A stretch of DNA of 64,000 nucleotides from Codonopsis lanceolata (lineage: Eukaryota; Streptophyta; Magnoliopsida; Asterales; Campanulaceae). The translations under genes and the position numbers were made by a program. The stretch lies in assembly GCA_013146195.2 (NCBI GenBank), contig CM028378.1, positions 41,886,925 through 41,950,924 of the forward strand. The letters run 5' to 3'. This document shows, one piece after another, positions 33,206 through 44,874 of the stretch (position 1 is its first letter; each line of letters opens with the position of its first letter). The notes under the pieces are model-generated. The model made no database searches and had not been told where the DNA came from. It was given only the letters and a program-made list of their open reading frames with translations.

Positions 33206-33727
33206 CTAGTTTTCTGACTCGGATGCATCTTCCTCTTCAATTGGATCAAAATCATCATTATTCTGACCGACATTAGCGCTAGCCTGCACCCCCACGTGAG
33301 CCACAGAGTTGGCATCAACTTCTATGTCAACGATGTCTTCATCTTCAGCTCCTTCCTCAGAGCCTAGATCATTTTCTATGTTTAGACCATTATCTATGGC
33401 CATTTGGAGTGCGTCTCATGCTTCCTCAAAACTCCGTTGCGTCTCACCGAGTCTAAGGTGCATCTCCCAATTGTGTGCCTTATACTTCATGATATCATCA
33501 TGAGGCTTATGCAAAGTGTACTGGACATCCTTTAACACCTGCGTTTGCCTTCGCAGCTGAGTCTCTAGATCTCTTTTCTCTCCTCTCAACTTTTCTATGA
33601 TCCTCTCTACTTCAATTAGCTTATGGTGCATCCTAGCTAACATTCTATCGGTAACTTCCAGAGGTGAAGCAACAGACTTTCGAGCCATTGTTTTACGCGC
33701 CATTCCTACAAGTGAACAGAAGTACAT
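33206..33727 (-). pseudogene. extra ORF of gypsy-2, ahead of gag: H3-tail-like start, coiled coil, acidic end
   Basis: Two minus-strand frames, 33727-33416 and 33403-33206, lie in one phase and are separated by a single TGA at 33416-33418, giving about 173 codons in all. A good start context surrounds the ATG at about 33703, which gives MARKTMARKSVASPLEV. This is similar to the histone H3 tail: the ARKS tetrapeptide around H3 Lys9 and Lys27 is present and the order of basic residues is close. A coiled coil follows (KLIEVERIIEKLRGEKRDLE), then an acidic tail rich in Asp and Glu (EEGAEDEDIVDIEVD). It lies between the primer site and gag, in the same orientation. Extra ORFs with partial H3 similarity have been described, to my recollection, in some grass chromoviruses. 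Whether this one is related is open. It is pseudogenic because of the stop. Confidence 0.6.
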
Positions 33728-33903
33728 CAGTTTTTAATGAAATAATCATTTCCTTAATCATTTGTTAGATCATAACTTAATTAGCTATTATCAAAACTTA
33801 TTGCTACTGAGTCGCCAAGGGCATACAAAATCATAATCTTATTCTCTCGTCATCTCCAACTTCCACCATTCTAATGCCAACACTAATCGGATCTAAAGCC
33901 TAA

Positions 33904-33915
33904 GCTCTGATACCA
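33904..33915 (-). promoter_or_regulatory. primer binding site of gypsy-2
   Basis: On the minus strand TGGTATCAGAGC lies three bases inside the 5' LTR. This is the complement of the 3' end of plant initiator methionine tRNA, the standard primer for many plant LTR retrotransposons. It fixes the orientation and the inner edge of the 5' LTR. Confidence 0.92.
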
Positions 33916-33918
33916 ATT

Positions 33919-35260
33919 TGTAACGCCCCAAACTCGGGTCCGACCTTTTGGACCCACAGCTGGCCACGTCACTATAAATTCAAACTTAAATAAAAACTAA
34001 ATTAAAAATCCATCCAACTAGAATTACAAAAGTCTCCAAATTAAAATACAATCATTCGAAATAAGTTACGAGAAAAAGTCTACTAAAATTAACTATGTCT
34101 CAACTAAATCCCAAAATATATAAGTACGCCCTAATTTTTTTTTTTTTTGATTCCTTCACTGGTATCTTCTACCTCAAGTTTAGTCCTTAATTCCGACCTG
34201 GAAGAAGAGTAATGTGAAGGGTGAGCGAACAAAGCTTAGAAAGATCATATGTCGCCCTTCCGGTTTCTAAGGAGGGGTGACTCAAAGAATAATCATGTTG
34301 TATGTAGAACAAATTAAGTTTAGACATTTGATAACTTGCAAAATCAAAAGATAGTTAACGAAAGATTTAAAAATCCCTTTTTTTAAATGGTGAGTTCAAA
34401 CAAAACAAAATGTGGATCAAATAAGTGTGTCCTTACTGACTGTCTCATACCAGCTAGTAATAACCGAAGATCAAAAATATTTATTAAGAACACGTAAGGG
34501 TCTATTGACCAAGAACCAAATCCCCCGAAGGGTACACAAATCCCCCATAGGGTACACAAATCCCCCGAATGGTACACAAATCCCCCGAAGGGTAAATTAT
34601 CATAGTATATCCGGATTACCGCACTTACGGGCTAAGTGGTGCAATTTAATTAATTTCATTGTTTATCACGTAATCCCCGTGACGGGTTGTTCATACTTAG
34701 TGATCATAATTATTTTCAAAACATAGATGATACTATAAAAGTGTCACTATCAAAACAATACTTGTATTACAAATCATTATTTTCAATACAAAGTAGTATG
34801 TCAATAAGTTGACAAATACGAAATAGATTTTTCGCTAATAAAAAGTATTTCATGAGGACAAGTTTAAGCACGAAAAATTTATGACAACGAATTCATAACG
34901 AAGACATTCAACAAAGGTTAACTACGGAGTCAAAGCAACTACCGACATGAAGTCGAGCATGACAATTGAAAGAACGAATTTGTAAGAATCAACGGAAGCC
35001 TAAAATTAAAAGTAATTTTTTTATACTTTTACAAAGAACCTAAAAGAAACATAATCTCTTACCTCGATATGCTTAGTAAAATTAATCCGCAACATGTACG
35101 ATCGTCCTAGGCTCGCTTGATCAAATCTAAGATCAAAATATAAGATAATTACTAAACGATAATTGTACCTACCAAATCCTATTATATTTCTTTAATAATT
35201 ATTATAATAATACTTATTTTATTTTGTTGTCTTTCTCAGAATGTGTTGTACGCATAGTAG

Positions 35261-35307
<47 letters not shown>

Positions 35308-35767
35308 CAAGAAATTCATCACCCACTTATGATTTCCTTACCTTTTTATCTTCTAGGATCAATTACTGTGTATGTGTACTACCAAGGCAAATCAAAGTGA
35401 CAAGAGGGAGGTTGATGCTTACCCCAACTAGCTGCCTCTGTTGATGTTTTTTTTTTCTAAAATGTTTCGGTCTCCTCCTCACAAAAATTATTTATATTAT
35501 ACCCTACTAGGTTTTCTAACCCTAATTAGGATTTTTGAGTTTCAATGGACAGGACCAAAAATTAATTTAAGTTAAAAACGCCCTAAAAGCATTGTATTTA
35601 CTTGACTCACAAGTGGGCTAAGCCCGATTAAATTAAATTGGTTACTACTTAGGTCCACAAATTTTATTAACCCAACCAATTATAATATTATCTAATTAGG
35701 TCGAAAACGAACATAATATTAATTAATATGAAATTAATATTTTTGATCATATTATCGGGGTATTACA
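33919..35767 (-). repeat. 5' LTR of gypsy-2
   Basis: 1849 bases from TGTAACGCCCC to GGGGTATTACA on the plus strand. It has four tandem copies of a ~20-base unit (aaatcccccgaagggtacac type) at about 34518-34596 and a (TA)n run at about 35261-35300. Its outer end meets the NLP pseudogene at 35768 (acacgcatg). It shares termini and several stretches with the gypsy-1 LTR. Confidence 0.88.
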
Positions 35768-36681
35768 ACACGCATGTATAACATTTCGTTTACCTCTTGC
35801 ATGTGCTTGGGTTAGATTCATGGAAGAATTAGTGATCTCAATGTCCAACACGATAACCCATGAAGAGAATTATAAGTGGGAAGGACCATGGGGTTATATC
35901 TTTGAATACAAGGATGCCGCTTCTTTTCAAGTCATGAGAGTGGGCCGCGGCTTTTTTGCCATAAACCATACCTCTGAAGAGATATGACCCAACTTAGCAT
36001 GAGTGAGTATCCTATGGCACATGCTGCTCACAAGTTGGAATTCACCAGTTGTTTTCCAATTGTCTTCCAGAGTATTGCCGCTGGTAATCATGATTATGTA
36101 CTTGAGTTCTTTCTTCCCAAGGGCGCGACATATAGCAGATCAGAATATAATAGTTTGTTGTCCTCAATACTGGCGATATTGAAGCAGCCTTTGAAAAGTT
36201 TTGAGGCCGTTACAAGAGATCCTGCAGATGACTTATTTATTGAGGTTGATAAGTCAACTTTTAGTACCGTCTTTGAATCTTCAAAAACATGCCCAACTAT
36301 TGTTACCGACATTGAGTCTGTAGCCTTACAGAATGAAGGTGAGGTTCTGCAGGCAGATTTTCCCTGTCCTCAATTGGTCATGAACGAGTTAGTCGAGAAA
36401 GGAAGTGACTCTGTTGGTCTAGAACAGAGCCAAGTAGATTGTCTTTTGAAGGAAAATCGTCTAGTGAAGAAATCAAAGGCGCAAGACCAAAAAAAGGAAA
36501 AGCTCATGTTCTTATGAAACTCTCAAACAACATTTCAGAATGAAGCTTGACGATGCTGCCGGAAGCCTTGGCGGTGATTTAAGCAGATTTTTCAACTTGC
36601 TATATTCTTCTCATTTTGGGTTCAAATTAATCCCAAAATTTCTGAATATCTCCAATTCTCCAGTGGCGCACCCACTTTAAA
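35768..36681 (+). pseudogene. NLP pseudogene, 3' fragment
   Basis: Homologous almost base for base to exon 3 and the start of intron 3 of the intact NLP gene (60102-61016). The 177-codon frame 35984-36517 corresponds to MTQLSMSEYPMAHA onward. Differences include a deletion near 35950, where the parent has a longer stretch before its 'cataaacc' phrase, and a frameshift near 36500 before the RWP-RK segment. The homology stops at about 36681, so exon 4 with the second half of RWP-RK and PB1 is absent. It lies next to the 5' LTR of gypsy-2, which separated it from the piece at 26944-27150. Confidence 0.88.
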
Positions 36682-37864
36682 CAATCTCTCAGAAAATTAA
36701 TAGATAGACAAAAATAACATTTCACCAAATAAACCCCCACCATTTAATTAAGGACAAAACAAGTAAATTTACCATGACAAAAATAATGATTTGAAAAAAA
36801 TAGCCCCAAATATAATAAATCCCATACCATTAATTAAAGTCAAACAAGTAAATTTGTCATAGACTAATTAATTCTATTAATAATCAAATAATAATTATCT
36901 ATTGACTTGTACCTATTTTAAAGTTAGGTCATACAGTTTAGAGTTGTATTTATTTCGTCTTGTATTTTTATTTTCTTATCATTTTTCCTCTCCGACCATT
37001 ATCGTTAAAAATGTGTCTAATATTTTCTAAAATGACAAAAATACCCTAACTCGATTGAGAGACAAATTTTATTTGAAACTAAAAAAATAATATGGTTTTA
37101 TTTTCCTAAATATGTTCAGTGAAGACATTATATATAGATTTGTTGGTGAGTATCGAGATATTGAGAAAATATATAGTGTGTTTAGTTATTACCTTTGAAT
37201 AAGCTAAGAGAAATGAGTTAAGAAAATGTGTCATAATGTCAATGAGATGAAGAATATGAAGAATCAATTGATGAATGTGTGCGTTTTGTTACAAAAGAAA
37301 GCTAAAATCTATAATTTACTTATTTGAATTTTCAGACTACTACAAGCAGCCTTAAAAACTATCATACTGGTCATAACTTATAGATATTACAAACAAACCC
37401 ATAGTTAGTATTCACAAATAACTGGGTTCAAAATATTTTACTCATTTCCATAACTCGGTTCCAAACCTCTAACCTCTTTTTGTCTTAACTTGCTTGCTCT
37501 TCTTTATAGAAACTGAGGTACTTACATGTGAGAATCTCTGATCTATCCCCCTTCCATGGCTATCGACTTTCTTCTAACGCAACTCTCCTTTAATTGAAAG
37601 AGACTGTCACCAATTGACATTCTTTCAAGTAGTCTCATCCTAAATTAGAGTCTCTTCTTGCTTAGTACTTTGATACCGAAAGTGGATAGGAACTAAGAAA
37701 TGAGAGACGTTCGATGAAAGAAGTCCTATTAATCAGAGGCTAAAGAGATTCTCTGTCTCCATTTGAGCAATGCGAGGTGAATGAGTTTCTTTGTGATGGT
37801 GATGGTGATGGTGGTGCCGACGACCGCATGGATGGTGGTGTTAGGGGTGGTGGTGGCAATGATT
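36682..37864. other. non-coding DNA with older repeats
   Basis: Two adjacent diverged units (about 36705-36784 and 36785-36862) both end in 'acaagtaaatttaccat'-like text. The stretch 37135-37864 resembles about 38577-38930 inside the duplication, including gagatattgag, agctaagagaaatg and the ggtgatggtg phrases. It looks like an older, decayed copy of the same repeat unit. No gene was recognised. Confidence 0.5.
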
Positions 37865-39444
37865 GTAGGGATGACAGTGGTGTTTTAGATGAAATACAGC
37901 GCTGTGAGATTTCTAAATCATTAAATTTTTAAATATCCATATGGGCTTCAGTTTCAATTCGAAAATTTGAAAATTCTAAAAAATTGAATTTGTGTTTGTA
38001 AAAAGTGAAATTTAAGGTTGTGGTGGTGTGTGTATAATTGATGGGTTTTTCCAATTGGTTACTTCGAAGGAAGGAGTCAGGAATTAGAAAAGGAAATAAA
38101 ATCAAAACAAAAATTAACTTTTGGACTAATGGTGAAATTTGAAGTGGTAGTGGTGGTGGTGGTGAGTATATGAATGATGAGGTTGACTGAAGAAAGTGAA
38201 GGATACAAAATTAATTAAATATAATTTAAATTTCATTTTTTGGAGTAATGCATTTTTAAAGTTTAAATTTAAATATAAGACAAAGTATAACAAATTTTGG
38301 ATTATTAAAATAATTATTTATTTTTTAATTAGAAAAATATTTTAAATACCAAATGGCAAACTAAATAATGAAATTATAACCAAATCTCACTTTGTGCCAC
38401 AAACATAATGCCCAAAATAATCCTCATGTACATGATTTTTCATCACTATTTTTAACGCTCATGGACGAGAGAGAATAAAGTGAGACAACTAGAAAAATCG
38501 TGTATAAAAGTGAGACATCATAGGTAATTAGGAAAGAGATTATTAGAGGTATATGAAAAATTGTAATTATAATAATGCATTTGTTGTTGAGCATCAAGAT
38601 ATTAAGTAAATTTGTAGCGTGCTTAGTAATTACATGTGAATAAGCTAAGAGAAATGTGCTAATAAAAAGGTGCTATTATTGTCAAGAAGATAAATAAAAA
38701 CAGAGAACTTAGTTGACGAATCTATGCGTTTTGTTAATGTAGAAATTAAGCTAGAATCTATAGGAGAGACGTTTGAAGAAAGTAGTTCGACTTAACGGAA
38801 GCTAAAGATATTTTATTTTTTCGTTTTAGTAAGACAATGTGAACGCATTTCTATGTGATGGTGATAGTTGTGGCGGCGATTGTAGGGATGCTGGTGGTGA
38901 TGGTTAAGGGTGGTGGAGGGGGCGATTGTAAGCATGACATTGAATAGGACATTGAACAAAATAGTAAAGAATTAGACAAAGAAATAAGATAAAATCAAAT
39001 ATTGATTTTTGGACTAATAATGTTATTTGAGGTGGTAGTGGTGGTAGTGGTGGTAATGGCGGTGAGCCTATGAATGATGAGGTTGATGAAAAAAAATGAA
39101 GGATGACAAAATAAATTAAATATATTCTAAATTTAATTATGAGACAAATCATAATGATTGTTAGCCTTACAACTAATTTATAACTCCATACAACTAATTC
39201 TTCAAGGGCAAAAATGTCTTTGTCTAAAACAACTTTGCGCTTCTTCAAATCTTAGTTGTAAGGAAAGTAATATAATTAGTTGTAAGGGTATCATTTTCCT
39301 TACCATTTATCTTCATTCAACCCCGTCTCTCTTTCTAATGAATTCATCGATAATGGTTATGAGTTTTCTGTTAATTGGATTTTTAGTAAGTATAGTCTAT
39401 ATCCTCTGATTTATACTTTAGGCGCGACTTTTGCAGGGGAAAGA

Positions 39445-40952
39445 ATGAGGAAGATCGGAGATGAAGTTTGGCTAGAATTAAAGGAGGACAGCGCCAAAGA
39501 TGTGATAGGCATGACCAAAGTGGGAAGGGTTTGTATTTATGGGTTGTTCTTTCCTTGATTCAAGTAACGTTGCCCACTAGACTACATTTAGCAGCATGGT
39601 CTGGGCAGGCTCAGGTTGTAGATTATCTGTGCAAGAATAAGGCTGATGTTGGGGTCTCTGCTATGGATGACATGGGTGCAATTCACTTTGCTGCTCAAAA
39701 AGGTCATGTAGAAGTTATTCATACACTCCTTTGATTTAGGGTTGTTGGAAACTTGTTTCAACTAATTGAATAAACAAAGTCATGTAAGGAAGGAAGTGGG
39801 AATCTCACATTGAGAATAAGATGAAAACAACTCTACTTTATAATGTAGAGTTTTTAGGCTTTACATTGGGCCCTTAGGCCACTACACTTTTGTGTTGGAG
39901 GGAAGACCTAGCTAAGTGCAAGTCCAAACACACGAGCGTGCGCCGTCGCCTGCCCGGCTTGGCTGGCTTGCTTGACTGAACCTTATCTTTTTGCTACCAG
40001 TTCAGTTCAAGTGGAGTGTGACCCTTATGAACCTTTTCTACACCTTTAAGACAGAACAATTACAGCAGCCTTAGACAATAGCAGTTACAGATGGTTCTGT
40101 CTGAAATGGTGTGTCTGTTTCAGACACAAGTAACCGCTACGGTTGTGTCCGTTTTGGACACACACCAAATGCTCCCAACTGCCACATATATACTGCATGA
40201 AACTCTGATTTTCACTTACTGAAAATTAACTCTCTCTTTCTGCACCCCACTTTCTGCCCTAACTGAGATACAGTAGTCGTGTTCTGATTCGCCGGTGATT
40301 GAAGATTGGAAGGATTGGCCTCTTCAATCACGTAAGATTCCAAAACCCTGGGAGACTCACTGGCAGCACCCGTCCATTTCATATACGGTGCCAGTTTTTG
40401 TCTTAAGGACAGAGATAATCATCTCGCGGATCTTCAACTACTCTGGAAACTATAATCTGCAGGAACTGGATCAAGCCCTCTACTAACAGGGGTCTCTGTG
40501 AAATCTTTCAATCGCAAGGGCTTGACTGCGCTTCACTATGTTGTTCAAGGGTCCTACCTCAAGCTTGACAAGTACTTGGTAAAGAAAGGGGCGAGTCTAA
40601 GTGCCAAGAATAAAGCAGGGAAGACCCACGCGGTCTTGAAAGTAGTGATGAAATCCGTTCATTCTTGCTAGAATGTGAAAGCATATCAAAACAGAGCGAT
40701 AAGGATGGGAAATTGAATGCTAAAAAACACCAATTGAAAGCTCTGTCTCTAAAAGAAACCGAGCCTTGGGATGGCGAATTTGCTATAATAGCTAGGAACA
40801 AAGAAGCTGAAGACAAGAAAGATGAATCTACTAAGAGAAAGGGTGATGAAGATGGTGATCTGGAAAAATTAGCAGGACCTAAGAAGGCAAAGGTTGCTCT
40901 TAATCATCTTTTAACTTCAGATGATTCACAGGATGAGGAAGAAAATTGCTGA
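39445..40952 (+). pseudogene. ankyrin-repeat protein pseudogene, copy A
   Basis: An acceptor-like ttgcag lies at 39431-39436 and an ATG at 39445 (MRKIGDEVWLELKED). Two ankyrin repeats follow (TRLHLAAWSGQAQVVDYLCK and MGAIHFAAQKGHVEVIHTLL). The frame is then broken by a 746-base LTR. After it come decayed repeats (GLTALHYVVQGSYLKLDKYL type, near 40520) and the C-terminus 40665-40952: Lys/Glu-rich and acidic, ending near VALNHLLTSDDSQDEEENC. Stops before the repeats, the LTR, and a frameshift near 40630 show it is dead. The parent gene is not in the window. The domain order fits a plant ankyrin protein with an acidic tail that I cannot name. Confidence 0.82.
39743..40488 (+). repeat. solo LTR in ankyrin pseudogene A
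   Basis: 746 bases from TGTTGGAAAC to CTACTAACA, flanked by AGGGT on the left and GGGGT on the right, a five-base target duplication with one mismatch. A TATA-like acatatatac lies at about 40182. No retroelement coding region is attached. The insertion splits an ankyrin exon. The element family is not identified. Confidence 0.72.
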
Positions 40953-42938
40953 GAGTAGTGTTGACTGCATACATCTGAAAGTAACATTTTATCTTTAATT
41001 CTAGCTGTATAATTATACTGACGTAGTTTGTTAGTGGTTACACTGTTTCTGAATTTAAATTTGATCTATTTAAGAGTTACATTTTAGTAGGACACTGTCT
41101 CACACTTGTTAATTTTCTGAGCGTTGTGATTCTTTCTTCTTAGTTTGGTATTGCCTGCAAATTTGCAAAAACATTCAATTTGACCTTTTATCCAGAATAA
41201 AATAGTGGACTCTTTACTCGGAATGAAAGGAGTATCAATTTGACCTTTTTGTATATTGAGTAGTTCTTTTGTAAGGACGATTCACCAACATATGGTGAGT
41301 CGGATAATTGCGCATATAAGTGGAAATACTTGAGATTGAGGAATCAATTACAAAGAATTGCGCATGTAGGGATGACAGTGGTGCATTAGATGAAATACAT
41401 TGTTGTGAGATTTCTAAATCATTAAATTTTTAAATATCCATATGGGCTTCAGTTTCAATTCGAAAATTTGAAAATTCTAAAAAATTTAATTTGTGTTTGT
41501 AAAAAGTGAAATTTAAGGTTGTGGTGGTGGTGTATATAATTGATGGGTTTTTCAAATTGGTTACTTCGAAGGAAGGAGTCAGGAAATAAAATCAAAACAA
41601 AAATTAACTTTTGGACTAATGGTGAAATTTGAAGTGGTAGTGGTGGTGAGTATATGAATGATGAGGTTGACTGAATAAAGTAAAGGATACAAAATTAATT
41701 AAATAAAATTTAAATTTCATTTTTTTGGAGTAATGCATTTTTAAAGTTTAAATTTAAATATAAGACAAAGTATAACAAATTTTGGATTATTAAAATAATT
41801 ATTTAATTTTTTAATTAGAAAAAATATTTTAAACACCAAATGGCAAACTAATTAATGAAATCATAACCAAATCTCACTTTGTGCCACAAACATAATGACC
41901 AAAATAATCCTCATGTACATGATTTTCCATCACTATTTTTAACGCTCATGGACGAGAGAGAATAAAGTGGGACAACTAGAAAAATCATGTATGAAAGTGA
42001 GACATCATAGGTAATTAGGAAAGTGATTATTAGAGGTATATGAAAAATTGTAATTATAATAATACATTTGTTGTTGAGTATCGAGATATTAAGTAAATTT
42101 GTAGTGTTCTTAGTAATTACGTGTGAATAAGCTAAGAGAAATGTGCTAATAAAAAGATGTTATAATTGTCAAGAAGATAAATAAAAACAGAGAACTTAGT
42201 TGACGAATCTGTACATTTTGTTAATGTAGAAATTAAGCTAGAATCTATAGGAGAGACGTTTGAAGAAAGTAGTTCGACTTAACGGAAGCTAAAGATATTT
42301 TATTTTTTTGTTTTAGCAAGGCAATGTGAACGCATTACTTTGTGATGGTGATAGTTGTGGCAGCGATTCTAGGGATGCTGGTGGTGGTGGTTAAGGGTAG
42401 TGGAGGGGGCGATTCTAAGCATGACAGTGGTGATCATTTAGGTGGAATAGGACATTGAACAAAAGAGTAAAGAATTAGACAAAGAAATAAGATAAAATCA
42501 AATATAGATTTTTGGACTAATAGTGCTATTTGAGGTGGTAGTGGTGGTAATGGCGATGGGCCTATGAATGATGAGGTTGATGGAAGAAAGTAAAGGATAA
42601 CAAAATAAATTAAATATATTCTAAATTTAATTATGAGACAAATCATAATGATTGCTAGCCTTACAATTAATTTATAACTCCTTACAACTAATTCTTCAAG
42701 GGTAAAAATGTCTTTGTCTAAAACAACTTTGCGCTTCTTCAAATCTTAGTTGTAAGGAAAGTAGTATAATTAGTTGTAAGGGTATCATTTTCCTTACCAT
42801 TTCTCTTCATTCAACCACGTCTCTCTTTCTAATGAATTCATCAATAATGGTTATGAGTTTTCTGTTAATTGGATTTTTAGTAAGTATAGTCTATAGCCTC
42901 TGATTTATACTTTTGGTGCGACTTTTGCAGAGGAAAGA

Positions 42939-44445
42939 ATGACGAAGATCGGAGATGAAGTTTGGCTAGAATCGAAGGAGGATAGCGCCAAAGATGTGAT
43001 AGGCATGACCAAAGTGGGAAGGGTTTGTATTTATGGGTTTTTCTTTCCTTGATTCAAGTAACGTTGCCACTAGACTACATTTAGCAGCATGGTCTGGGCA
43101 GGCTCAGGTTGTAGATTATATGTGCAAGAATAAGGCTGATATTGGGGCCTCTGCTATGGATGACATGGGTGCAATTCACTTTGCTGCTCAAAAAGGTCAT
43201 GTAGAAGTTGTTTGTACACTCCTTTCATTTAGGGTTGTTGGAAACTTGTTTCAACTAATTGAATAAGCAAAGTCATGTAAGGAAGGAAGTAGGAATCCCA
43301 CATTGAGAATAAGATGAAAACAGCTCTACTTTATAAAGTAGAGTTTTTAGGCTTTACATTCGGCCCTTAGGCCACTACACTTTTGTGTAGGAGGGAAGAC
43401 CTAGCTAAGTGCAGGTCCAAACACGCGCGCACGCCGCCGCCCGCCCGGCTTGGCTGGCTTGCCTGACTGAACCTTATCTTTTTTGCTACCAGTACTTCAG
43501 TTCAAGTGGAATGTGACCCTTATGAACCTTTTCTGCACCTTTAAGACGTAATGCTTACATCGCCTTTAGACAATGGCAGCATGCATTTGCTCGCTCAAAC
43601 GGTGTGTCCGCTTTCGACACACGCAATCGCTACTCTTGTGTCTGCTTTCACACACACCAACCGCCTCCCAATCGCCACATATATACTGCATGAAACTCTG
43701 ATTTTCACTTACTGAAAATTAACTCTCTCTTTCTGCACATAACTTTCTGCCCTAACAGAGATACAACAGTTGTGTTCTGATTCGCCGGTGATTGAAGATT
43801 TGAAGGATTGGCCTCTTCAATCACGTAAGATTCCAAAACCCTGGGAGACTCACTGGCAGCATCCGTCCATTCCATATACGGTGCCAGTTTTTGTCTTAAG
43901 GACAGAGATAATCATCTCGCGGATCTTCATCTACTCTGGAAACTATAATATGCAGGAACTGGATCAGGCCCTCTACTAACAGGGGTTTATGTGAAATCTT
44001 TCAATTGCAAGGGCTTGAATGCGCTTCACTATGCTGTTCAAGGGTCCTACCTCAAGCTTGTCAAGTACTTGGTAAAGAAAGGGGTGAGTCTAAGTGCCAA
44101 GAATAAAATAGGGAAGATCCACACGATCTTGCAAGTAGTGATGAAATCCGTTCATTCTTGCTAGAATGTGAAAGCGTATCAAAACAGAGCGATAAGGATG
44201 GGAAATTGAATGCTAAAAAAGACCAATTGAAAGCTCTCTCTCAAAAAGAAACGGAGCCTTGCGATGGCAAATTTGCTATAATAGCTAGGAACAAAGAAGC
44301 TGAAGACGAGAAGGATGAATCTACTAAGAGGAAGGGTGATGAAGATGGTGATCTGGAAAAATTAGCAGAACCTAAGAAGGAAAAGGTTGCTCTTAATCAT
44401 CTTTTAACTTCAGATGATGCACATGATGAGGAAGAAAATTGCTGA
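42939..44445 (+). pseudogene. ankyrin-repeat protein pseudogene, copy B
   Basis: The same structure as copy A: an acceptor (42929-42930), a start MTKIGDEVWLESKED, two ankyrin repeats in the frame 43033-43266 (TRLHLAAWSGQAQVVDYMCK, MGAIHFAAQKGHVEVVCTLL), the LTR at 43236-43981, and the acidic C-terminus 44158-44445. The frame breaks near 43055 and 44120 are shared with copy A. The gene was therefore already inactive before the duplication, and the two copies have since drifted by point changes. Confidence 0.82.
43236..43981 (+). repeat. solo LTR in ankyrin pseudogene B
   Basis: 746 bases, the same length and termini as in copy A, with the flanks AGGGT (43231-43235) and GGGGT (43982-43986). 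It was copied with the segment and is not an independent insertion. Confidence 0.72.
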
Positions 44446-44874
44446 GAGCAGTGTTGACTGCATACATCTGAAAGTAACATTTTATCTTTGATTCTAGATG
44501 TATAATTCTACTGACGTAGTTTGATAGTGGTTATACTGCTTCTGAATTTAAATTTGATCTATTTAAGAGTTACATTTTAGTAAGACATTGTCTCACACTA
44601 GTTAATTTTCTGAGCGTTGTGATTCTTTCTTCTTCGTTTGGTAGTGCCTGCAAATTTGCAAAAAACATTCAATTTGACCTTTTAGCCATAATAAAATAGT
44701 GGACTCTTTACTCGGAATGAAAGTAATATCAATTTGACCTTTTTGTATATTGAGTAGTTCTTTTGTAAGGACGATTCACCAAAATAGAGTGAGTCAGATA
44801 ATTGCGCATATGTAAGTGAAAATACTTGAGATTGAGGAATCAATCACAAAGAATTGCGCATGTAAGCAAATTAA

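Larger units (their letters stand above)
27151..35767 (-). mobile_element. gypsy-2: Tekay/Del-like chromovirus with an extra ORF
   Basis: A minus-strand element with, from right to left: 5' LTR (35767-33919), tRNA-Met-type primer site, extra ORF, gag, protease, RT, RNase H, integrase with chromodomain-like tail, polypurine tract and 3' LTR (28001-27151, truncated). It lies inside an NLP pseudogene, whose halves flank it. The LTRs differ by indels and substitutions, so the insertion is not recent. Frameshifts and stops make it non-autonomous. Confidence 0.9.
37865..41365. repeat. tandem duplication, copy A (~3.5 kb)
   Basis: It begins at gtagggatgacagtgg and ends at attgcgcat, just before the same words start copy B. 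It is collinear with copy B apart from small indels and substitutions. It contains the ankyrin pseudogene (39445-40952) with its solo LTR, and upstream non-coding DNA with GGT-rich simple sequence. Confidence 0.9.
41366..44865. repeat. tandem duplication, copy B (~3.5 kb)
   Basis: The second copy of the unit seen at 37865-41365. It carries the same ankyrin pseudogene, the same solo LTR at the same place, and the same non-coding flanks. It ends at gcgcatgtaa, immediately before the MULE target site at 44866. Confidence 0.9.

Noticed and set aside
34518..34596. Short regularly spaced repeats that could suggest a CRISPR array
   Set aside because: The units are contiguous without spacers, within a plant LTR.
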